A stretch of DNA of 64,000 bases, from positions 117,204,746 to 117,268,745 of the forward strand of contig CM057826.1 of NCBI GenBank assembly GCA_030068075.1, given 5' to 3'. This DNA comes from Paguma larvata (Eukaryota; Chordata; Mammalia; Carnivora; Viverridae). This document shows positions 46,344 to 57,000 of the stretch, in pieces (positions within the stretch are counted from its first letter, which is position 1; each line of letters begins with the position of its first letter). A program made the position numbers and the translations under genes. Under the pieces are notes generated by a model. The model was not told the origin of the DNA and searched no databases. It saw only the letters and a list, made by a program, of their open reading frames with translations.

Positions 46344-47099
46344 GGAATATAGCAGGTCTTTGTCCCCAGTTGCAGGAGCAGAGCTTCAAAAACCGTTGGA
46401 ATTTTTTGAAAGATAAGAATATCTCTGTTATGCTAATGAGGTGACTTCTGGTTGGATTCCTAGATAGCTTCAGGACGGAGGAAGCTGCGCAGGAGAAAAT
46501 TCAACCATGCAATTGGCTGGAGTTGAGTTCAGTCATATAACCTATAATTTAATCAAACATGACTACACAATGAAATTTCAATTAAAAAACAAAACAAAAA
46601 CAAAACCTCCAAATAGTGAGGCTCAGGGAGCTTCCTGGTTGGTGAACACATTGATGTGCTGGGAGGGTGGCACACCTGACTCCACAGGGACAGGAGCTCC
46701 TGTGCTCAGAACCCTTCCAGACCTTGCTCTATGTACCTCTTCATCTGATTGTTCATTTGCATCCTTTATAGTAAAAAGGTAATCCTAAGTAGAGCACTTT
46801 CTTGAATTCTGTGAGCCTCTAGTGAATTACTGAGCCTGAAGAGTAGTCAGTCATCAAAATTGGATTGAAATATAGGACCCCAGCTGGTGTGAGAAAATTG
46901 GTGTCAGATACAGTCAGGATGTCTTCCTCAGTTCTGTAAGTCATTCTAGAAAAGTATGGAACCTGCAGCAAGAGTGGGAACCCCTGAAACTGTAGCTAGC
47001 TGGTCAGAGCGAGGAAGGACTGGGGACCCAGAGCTTATGACTAGTGTCTGCAGTAAGGACAATCTTGTAGAGACTGTGTTCTTATCTGTGAAGTTTGGG

Positions 47100-47730
47100 A
47101 AAACTCTGCGTAGTTGCTGACGAAAGTCATTTCATCTCCATGTGGAACATCATTCGGTCATAGGAAGCTAGTACTGATGCATGCTACAGCGTGGATGAGC
47201 CTTGAAAACATTACGCTAAGTGAAAGAAGTCAGTCACAAAAAGAATACACACTGTGTGATTCCATTTTTTTATTTAAAAAATTTTTAAGATTTTATTTTT
47301 TTAATGTTTATCATGAGAGAGAGCGCGCGCAAGTGCCTGTGTGAGAGGGGGAGGGGCAGAGAAAGAGGGAGAGAAAGGATCCCAAAAAGGCTCCTCATTG
47401 TCAGCACAAAGCCCAACACGGGACTCAAACCCATGAATCTGACTTTGGCTCAGGTCACGATCTCACAGTTTGTGAGTCTGAGCCCTGCGTCGGGCTCTGT
47501 GCTGACAGCTCAGAGCCTGGAGCCTGCTTCAGATTCTGTGTCTCCCTCTCTCTCTGCCCTCCCCCACTCACACTCTGTTTCCCACTCTCTCAAAAATAAA
47601 TAAACATTAAAATTAGGTATGGTGATAGTTACACAGAATCTGCAAACATTCTAAAGTATGTTTGAAATACACACTTTAAACGGTGAATTGTATGGTATAT
47701 GAACTATATCTTAATAAAGCTGTCATTTAA
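47100..47730 (+). mobile_element. L1 LINE 3'-end fragment broken by a SINE pair
   Basis: 'gcgtggatgagccttgaaaa', 'aagtgaaagaagtcagtcac' before the SINE pair, and 'aaacggtgaattgtatggta', 'ttaataaagctgtcattt' after it are standard L1 3' end sequence. Confidence 0.65.
47280..47616. mobile_element. Head-fused inverted pair of Can-SINEs
   Basis: 47285-47435 is the tail and body of a reverse SINE, and 47438-47616 is the body and tail of a forward SINE. The tRNA-like heads of both are missing at the join, near 47436, leaving a palindrome-like arrangement. Confidence 0.8.
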
Positions 47731-48092
47731 AAAAAGGGTGGTTATCTTATAAATATATGCTGAAAACACTATAGATGAAATATAAGATGTCTGGGAGTTC
47801 CTTCAAAAGAATCCATAGGGCATGGGGAGAGGAACAGAAGAAATAAGACTGGCCCAAAGTTAGTAATTGCCGAAGCTGAGTGCTCGGAGGCTCATAGTAC
47901 TTTCTCTCTACAGTCGTATGTATTTCACATTTTTCAAAAGAGGAAAAAAAGAAGAATCCCGTGCAATGTTCTGACTCACTCAGAAAAGAGGGGACTATCA
48001 CCTCCTTTGATAATTGTTATTTAGAGGCCCTACCTAGAGCCCGCAGATCAGGGAGATGAATTATTGAGGGGAATCTGAGAGGCACGGAAGCC

Positions 48093-51000
48093 ATGGAGTG
48101 TGGAGAGGCAGCAAGCGCAGAGGCTGGTTTGGGCCAGGGCAGCTCAGCGCCCCCAGCCCTCATGGACAACCCCCAGGCCAGGCTGACCGTGGTGGTAGAA
48201 GTTGAGAATGGAAGAAGATCGGGTAAGAAGACCTTACCCATTCACTCTTAGAGGTAACGCAGCCTGGGGGAGCCTCCTGGGAGAGGGGAAGGGCGAGGCC
48301 GGTTTACAGCTTTAGCTGCTGCGGAAGCTTTTTGAGGAAGCTCTGCCTCTCTGGGGCTCTGATCCTGTGCCCGTTAGTATTCTAGGATAGGAAACAGGCC
48401 AAAGTTGAGGGCAGGACTTAGGCCTGAGAGTTGATACACAGTCCATCCTTCTCAGGCCCCGAGGAGACCTGTTGCCCCACGCTGCTGCTGGAGGGGCCCC
48501 AGAGCATCTGCCTGCTACAGCCGGAGACTCTAGACACTCAGGTAGAAATGGGATGGGGTGTGGGTGAGGCCTGGAAGATGGGAGTGACAATGCTGAGCGT
48601 AGTCCTTCCCCGCAGGAACAATGCATCACCTTTGACCGAGTCCTGAGCTCTGATGCTGCTCAGGTAGGCGGTGTTGGAGGGAGACGGAAGGAGGATGGGA
48701 ATCTTCAGGCTTCTGGATCCTGGAGTGCTAAGTGTTTCCCGAGCCCATGGCTCAGGCAGGCTGGGTCAGGGCACCTGAGACCAGGGGATATGCCTGTGTC
48801 CCCTGCAGGAGGCTGAGCAGGAGCTGCTAGCACGAGTCCAGTCCACACTAGGCTTGGTGTCTCGAGGGTACAGTGTGTCCCTACTGCTTCAGGGTCGGGA
48901 AAAAGAGAAGCCTCGGCTTGTACCTCAGGTGAGTCCTGGAGGAGCCACCGGGCATAGGTCTCATGAGGCTCAGGTGTTGTTTTTTCCAGGAGACCTTTGA
49001 GAAACTCCTCTTCCTCTTCCTAGCGGTCTCGGTTCCCCTCCCTGGGATTCCTGTAAAGCACTGATGTTTTCCCAGGGTCAATTTAGGCAGCTACTGAGAG
49101 GTCAGGGAAGGTGGGAGGCTGGAGCCCACGGAGTGAGGTGGTGTGCAAAGATGAAATATCCAGCAAGGTCTACTATTCATAGTTTTTCATAATACTGATA
49201 ACAAACTTGAAAGTTGTGTTTTCGGGGCTTTGTCGAAATGCCCCCAAATCAAAATAACTGCCTCAGAATCTTGTCATAGGCCCCTGCCTTAGGAAACAGC
49301 AGGTCTCACTGAAAATGTCTGCTCATTAGACTGGATCTCTGTGAACCGTGAAGGCTGGGCCTATTTGTGTCTTGGATGCTGTGTCCTGCGTCCGAAGCAC
49401 CCAGAATAGAACTAGGCACAGACTTCACCCTCACGAAGATGTTGAAGGACAGATTCATCCTTTCTCCACCCCTACTGAACCCCTTTCTCCACTTCAGCTG
49501 TTGCAGATGCTGTTTGAGGAAGCTCTGCCCCACAGGGGTCCTGTTCCCGGGTTAGCACCCTTAGCCTGGTGCAGGTGAGACCCTGCGGGGAGGGGACCCC
49601 TGGGAGCCAATGGCGGTGCCGTGGAAAGAGCCTGAGGCTCACAGGCAGCCAGAAGAGACTGAGCCTAGCCTCGTCTGCCACTCACCAGTGTGGGCTTGCC
49701 TCTCCGAGGTCTCCTATTTCCTGCCTGAAATGGCTGAACGTTGGTGCCCTGGTTGACCCATGGAGCCCCAGCGGGAGGGTCATGTGAGACGAAGTCTGGG
49801 AAAGGCTTTTTGTAACTGGTGTTGTGCTTGTGTGATTGCAGCTCGGCTCCAGTGGAAGGACTCGGGACCTGCTCTCTCCAGGGAGAGAAAACCTATCGGT
49901 GCTAGATGTGTCCCCTCTGGGCTTGTGAGTGTCCAGGGCCCAATGGGATCTGACGGTGCTTGCCTTAAGGCAGGACCTGACTCCCCCAAACCCAGCTGTG
50001 GGAGGTTTCTCTCTGCTGCCACGCAGAAGGGAAGCTCTGCGCTTAGGGTTGTGCTCATAACTCCCGCTCACCCTCTTCCCTGCAGCCCCTATCCCCAGTC
50101 CTCTCACTCTTCTTACCTTCTCCATCTACACCTCTTTAACTCAGTCATTGCCATCTGGGTGATGTGAGCACCTCGTTGAGCCGAACTTCAGCTTCTCCAT
50201 CTGTGAGATGTGAGCAATCCTAGCTAGCCTGTTTCCGTCACTGGGCAGATGACAGGAGAAAAAAGATCACGAAGATGAGAGGCTTTCAGGGGATATACTG
50301 AGCTTAGAACCTTGAGGATGGTTCTTATAGGCTCTTGGGACCCCGATGGACTCCCCTTGCAGAGGTTCTGGGGGGCTGGACAGAACCGTGGTGCTTAGGA
50401 GATGATCTCAGCCTCCCCATCCTCCAGGGTGGTGGAAGATGCCAGTGAGGTGGAGGTGTCTGACTCAAGAGCTGCCTCAGAGCTGTACTTCCAGGCTGCA
50501 GGGATGAAGGCAGGTGAGGACAGGAGGGCACCTGTCACCCCCACCACTATCCCTTAGGCTTTTGGGTTCATCCTACCCTCTCCTCTACAGGGCCTGCTCT
50601 CTCCTCACCATCACCATGTCCTGCCCAGGGCCTGACCCACCTGAGGGACCTGGGACCCAGGGTATGTTGCGAGGGGCCTTGAGGATCCTGCAGCTCCCCA
50701 GAGCTCTGTAAGCCTGACGGAATCTTCTGACTGCTTTAGGGAGCGGGATGGAGATGTGGCTGAAGCATGGATGTAGAGACCCAGGGCAGCCTCAGAGTCT
50801 CATTTCCTCACCTCCAACATGGTGAAGGGCTCCTCCTTTAGCATTTCGTAGAAGGCAAGTCTACTGGCAATGAACTCCCCTAGCTTTTAGTAATCTGGGA
50901 TACCTTAATTTCTCACACGTTCTTGAAGGATAGTTTTGCCAGATATGGAATTCTTAGTGGACACACTTTTTTTCCAGCATTATTTTTAGAGAGGAAGAGA

Positions 51001-54000
51001 CCAAGCAGGGGAGAGGGGCAGAGTGAGGGGAGGGGAGAGAGAATCCTAAGCTGTCTCCACACTGATGTGGGTCTCCATCTCACCACCCTGAGATCATGAC
51101 CTGAACCGAAGCAAGAGTTGGACGTTCAACCGACTGAGCCAACTAGGCGCCCCTCCTTCAGCGCTTTCAATATGTCATCTCACTGCCTTCTGGTCTTCGG
51201 AATTTCTTCCTTCCTTCCTTCCTTCCTTCCTTCTCCTTCCTCCTTCCTTCCTTCCTTCCTCCCTCCTTCCTCTTCCTCCCTCCCTTCCCGCCTTCCTCCC
51301 TCCCTTCTCTCCTTCCTTCCTCCTCCTTCCCTCCTTCCTTCCTTCCTTCCCTCCTTCCTTCCTCCTCCCTTCCCTCCTTCCTTCCTTCCTTCCTTCCTTC
51401 CTTCCTTCCTTCCTTCCTTTTTTTAATATTTTATTTTTAAGTAATCTCTACATCCAACAGAGGCTCAAACTCACAACCTGGAGATCAAGAGTCACGTGCT
51501 CTACTGACTGAGTCAGCCAGGCACCCCTGGCCTCCACAATTTCTGATGAGAAATTGGTTTTCATTTTTATGGAGGATCACTCGTATATGACAAGTGGCTT
51601 CTCTTATGCTGTTTTCAAGATTGTCTCTTTGGTTTTTGATGGTTTGATTATAATGTCTCTTGGTATGAATCTCTTTGAGTTTATCCTTCGTAGAATTTGT
51701 TGAGCTTTTTGGATGTGTAGATTCATCTGTTTCATAAATTTGGGGAATTTTTGAGCATTATTTCTTTAAATATTCTTTCTGCCCCCTTTTCTGTCTCTTC
51801 TCCCTCTGAGATTCCCATTCTGCATGCATACACTGCTCCCTTAGGTTCATTTTCCTCCCTTAGGTTCATTTTTTCTTTCTGCATAATTTTATTTGACCTA
51901 TTTTCAACTTTGCTGAGATTCTTTCTTGTCTCTACTCAAATCTGCTCTCTAGGGAATTAATGATTTTTGTTACCATACCTTTCAGCTCCAGAATTTCTAC
52001 TTGGTTCCCATTTTATTTTATTAAGTAAGGTCTACACCCAATGGAGCTCAAACTTACAACCCCAAGATCAAGAGTTGCATGCTCCACTGACTAAGCCAGC
52101 CAGTGCCTCTCTATTTGGTTGTTTTCATAATTTCTGTGCTTCTATTGGTATTTTCTATTCATTGAGACATCATTTTCTCGATTTATTTCTTTTCTGAGCA
52201 TATTTAAGGTAGTTGGATTAAAATTTTTGTGTAGTGAATCCAATGTCTCTGCTTCCTCAGGGACAGTTTCTGTTAAATTTTTTCCCCTGTGGTTGGGCCA
52301 TATGTCTTTATTTGCATGCTGGATATTTTTTTTTTTTGCTAGAAACTGGCCAATTTGAGAATTTTTATTTTTGTAAAGATTATATTCTTCATTGTATTGG
52401 TCTCTTGGATCTCCATTTCTTTTCTTTAGGCTCTGACATTTGGATATGATGATGTGGGAACTTGGAAAAAGAGATTTCCCCATCCCCTCTAGGGTTTACA
52501 TTGTTGCTTGCTATGGGCTGCAACTATCTGTTTGCTTAGTTACCTTTCCAAACACTTTTTGCAAAGACTGTATTCCTTGTGGCCACTGAAGTCTCCATTC
52601 TGTTATCTCAGTGGTTAGTCAGTGACCTGCCATAGAATTCCTTAACCTACTGGGACAAAAACATTTTTTTTAAAGGAAGAAAAAGAGAAAGAAAGACAAA
52701 ACATTAAAAAAAAAAAATCTCCACTTTTCCACAGATTTGCTCTGTGTTGGGTCAGTCCTTGTATGCTTCGCCATTCCATTCATATCTCTGCCTTAGCCTC
52801 GCTTCCTGCTTACACCGAGCTTAAAAAACCAGAGATGAAACCTTGCTGTCTTCTCAGGTCTTTTCTCAGCCTGCATCCTGCCCTGGGCATGTGTGTGTCT
52901 TTCTAGATTCCTCAGTGTACAGGGGAATTTTCCTTATCTCTCTCACAATCTGACTCCTCAACTTTTTTTTCCCAGTCTTTCCATGGATCTATTGTTGGTC
53001 TCAACCATTATTTTTGCTTGTTCTTTCATCTTTCAATGTTTTGAGGGACTGTCATCTAGGATAGCTGCTCTAACCCCATGGAGTTCTGAGGTAAGGGAAA
53101 CCAAAGGAATGCCTTTCTGTCAGTCTTCTGGGGGAAACCCTAGACAGTCAAAACAAGAAACGCAGTTCCTTGGGAGCAAAATCTGCTCTGCTCCCTCCAG
53201 AGCCAAGCGCCCCCACCAGAAATGTGGGCTATTGTCTTCAAGCCCACCTCTGTGCTGGGGAGGAGGTTGGGGTTAGGTTGCGTTAAAACACCACAAAAAT
53301 CTTGACATGTTTAAGTTGCCTTTCTCCTGGGTAAGCATTCATTTGGTTGCTGTAAACCTTTCACAACCTTTCAACCCCAGAGTTCCAGTAAAGTTGATTC
53401 TGACTATTTTTTCCGCATGTTGCTGGAAAAGGACAGATCCTCAGAGTTCCATACTCTGCCGTTTTTGTGGATGTCGCCTTGCTTTGCCATTTTAAATTGG
53501 GTGATTAGGGGCACCTGGCTGGCTTAATTGGTAGGGCATGTGACTCTTGATCTCAGGATTGTGAGTTCAAGCCCCACGTTGGGTGTAGAGCCTACTTAAA
53601 AAACAAATAAATAAAAAATAAATTAGGTGATTAGTCTTCTATTACTGAGGTATAAGAGCTCTTTAAATATTCTGGATAGGAGCGCCTGGGTGGCTCAGTT
53701 CTCACGGTTCGTGAGTTTAAGCCCGCACTGGGTGAGCTCGAGCCCTGCTTCAGGATCTGCCTAGTGCAGAGCCTGCATGGGATTCTCTCTCTCTCCCTGT
53801 CTCTCGCTCTCTCTCTCAAAATCAAACACAAACAAACAAACAAACAAATAAATCTATGTTCTGGATACAAGTCCCTTATCAAACAGACAAATTAAATTGT
53901 GCATTATGAGAATATATTATTCGTGTACTTAAAAAATAATAAAATACAATAAAGATCTATGCAAGGTTGCAAATCTGCCTGGTGGTGCACCAAACTTCTG

Positions 54001-57000
54001 GAAAATAGTCAACCTTTCCATCAGATGTGGTTTACGTCGATTTCTTTCCCCATCCACCAGTGGACACCCCTTTTCTTCCTCTCTCTTTCTGGCAGAGATT
54101 GCCCCCTGCTTCAGGTGTTGGCTGGTAAGGTGATTGGTGAAGAGGTAGAGGGCTCTCTGCCCTGGATCGTGTCACGGCTCCTGGAAGGCAACAACTATAC
54201 TGGTCTTCTTCTTCGCCTGGACCATCAAGGTGGCCTGGGAGAGGGTGCTGGGTTCTTCAGGAAGCTCTGGCATCTAACTTATGCCTGACCCACCCTCTCA
54301 CCAAAACAGCTGAAGCCCTAACCCCAGACCAGAGAGAGCCTGACCTTTGGGGAGGTCAAGATTCAGAAAGGTCCCTGTATGGCTAGGTTGCCAAAGTCTG
54401 GAGAGGCAGGGCTGATAGGAAAAGCAACGCCTTGCCCTTCAGAGGCTTTCAATAGTTTACCAAGCATTGTTACACTAATACCTCTTATTCTTACCACAAC
54501 CCCATGAGACACATCTAACTTAGGGAGGGAAGCGTGATTTATAAATGAGGAAAGGGAAGATCAGAGAAGGGAAAGAACTTGCGTATTTTCATACACTCAT
54601 TAAAAATCAGGCCTCTCTGACATGATATGATGTCAGAGACTTAGGGGAGGCCAAATGGAGGGTATAGATCAAACAAGAATGGCGCGAGGTGATAATTATT
54701 GAGGCTGGGTGATAAGCAGATTGAATTTCCTATACTTTATATATGTTTGAAATTTTCTATAATAAAAGCAAAAAGAAAGAAAAAGCCTTGCTCTCTGTAT
54801 CCGAAATTAATAAGCACACGTTAATTTGGGTAACATAGTCCCAGACCACACACTGTGCCAGGCCCTGTGGAGTGAGGAAAAAAAATAAGGCCAGTTCATG
54901 CTCTTAAGGATAAAGCAGTGAAGGACAATGTTCATCCGTAGGCCAGTTTGGTATCCTTATTAAAGACACAGGCTTTATGTCAGATAGAATTGGGCTTCAG
55001 TTTCAGCTCTGCCACTCACCAGGGAGTTGCTTGACCTCTCTGAGTTTCCTTTGCTTTATCTGGAAAATGTGGGGGTAGGCAGAAGAAATTAGAGTCACTG
55101 CTTCCTCGGAGTGTCGTGTGAATAAAAAAAGGTGATTCACGAAAAGGCTTAGCACAGTGCCATCAAGCCCATGTATAAGCCTGATGGGTGTTAGCTATTT
55201 CTGTACATAGTATTAATAAAAATTAAAAGTATTATAGGCAGTGTGCTTCGGAGTGATTCACCCCAAGTCTCCCCTTACTAGGTGCCTCCTTGAGCTTGCT
55301 CAGAGCTGCTCTGTTGGGGGCCGCAGGAAGGAGGATGCAGGTGAAACAGGTGAGGCCCACCCTGTGGGATGCAGTTGAAGAGGCGCGTGCCCGCCGGGCT
55401 AGCCTGAAGAGCCTGCGTTCCAGCCTTCTTGGGGACACCTTGACAGAAAGTGGGCTCAGCCAGCTGGGAAGGGCGCTGCGAGAGTTGCAGGTAAGCAAGG
55501 TGAGGCCTGGAGGTGCCGAAGAGAGCAGTGGTTGGAGCCTACCTTAAACCCTCTCTCCGTAGGTGGTAAAAGCCCGGAGCCAGTGCCCAGGAAGCCGGAT
55601 ACTCAGAGGTGTCAAAGCCGAGGGCGTGGGGCTCCCAGAACTACAGGTATGCTTTCTGGTTCCACCTATTAGGAGCCCCATTGATGTCTGCCTTCTTTCC
55701 TGTTTACAGAGCTCTATGAGGAGTCCCTTTCTTTGTTCACTAATTTGCTGATTTCCAAACATTTGAGTGACTTCTCACTGTGTCAGGCATAGTGCCACGG
55801 AGGCCCTGGGAGATCCCTGTCCTCATGGAATTTGCAGTCTTCTAGAGAGAAGCAATTATAACACCATGATTAGCGCTCTGAAGGCCTTATCAACACAGGT
55901 TTCGGCGGGGCATCTAAGTTAGTCTTGGCAAGAGAGGAAAGGAACACTTCATGGGGGGTGTTGATTTCTGAAGGAAGTAGCCAGCAAAGAGGAGTGAACA
56001 ACACACATTCCAGGCACAGAAAACAACAGGCCAAGTCTTGGAAGTAAGCAAGAGCTTGTCTCTTTGGGGGACTGCAGGCGGGTCATTTTGCTGTAGAATA
56101 GTTTGAAGAAGAGTCGAGACAGAAGAATTGAAGAGATAAGTAGGGGCCAGGCCATAAAGGCTTTGTAAATTTAATGAGATGTTTGGACTTTGTCTCGAAG
56201 GTCTAGGGGAAGTCATAGAATTATTTTAAGCAGGGAAAACAACATTGCTCACATGTTTCAGGTGAGCAAACTGAGGCTCAGAGGGGGATCTGAGTATCAC
56301 AGGGTCACTGAGATAATCAAAGGCAGTAGAGGTGCAAACATCCAAGTCCTTAGTTAGATTCAATGTCCGTTTAGGATGCATGGCCTCTCCTGTGCAGAAG
56401 GGGGTGCTGTCTTCCAGGATTTGCCAAAGCGTGGCTGGCATGCTGCTCCTATCCACCTTCTGGTCTTTCCTTTTCCCTTTTCATAGTTACTTCTGATTTG
56501 TTTTTACAGTCCTGAGCTTTGGGACTTAGGCATGTAAGCTCCCATTTATTGAGCAACATCTGCCACCGCTTAAAACTTTGGGTGCCTTATCTCGTTTCAT
56601 ACCATTTCATGGTCTCTACAACTTTTTTTGTGTGTGTTTTTTTTTAATGTTTTATTTTTTGTGGGGTGGGCGGGAGAAGCAGAAAGAGAGGCAGACACAG
56701 AATCTGAAGCAGGATCCAGGCTGAGCTGTCAACACGGGGCTCGAACCCAAGAACTGTAGTATCATGACCTGAGCCGAAGTCTGACACTTAACCGACTGAG
56801 CCAAATGGGCGCCCCTCTACAGGTTTTTAAAAATATTTTTTGTTTATTTGCTTTGGTTTTGTTTTTTTGAGAAAGAGAGAGAGCAGGGGAGGGGTAGAGA
56901 AAGAGGGGGACAGAGGATCCGAAGCAAACTCTGTGCTGATAGCCGATGGAGGGCTAGAACTCACCAACTGTGAGATCATGACCTGAACTGAAGTTGGATG

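Larger units (their letters stand above)
50905..53060 (-). mobile_element. Old L1 LINE (L1M-like), antisense, in intron 8 of the kinesin-like gene
   Basis: Plus-strand phrases 'ttgagctttttggatgtgta', 'attatttctttaaatattct', 'attttcaactttgctgag', 'cagctccagaatttctactt' are antisense old-L1 5'/ORF1-region sequence. Interrupted by SINEs and a TTCC array. Confidence 0.65.

Noticed and set aside
51118..51426. 102-aa Ser/Pro/Phe-rich frame
   Set aside because: Translation of the TTCC microsatellite.
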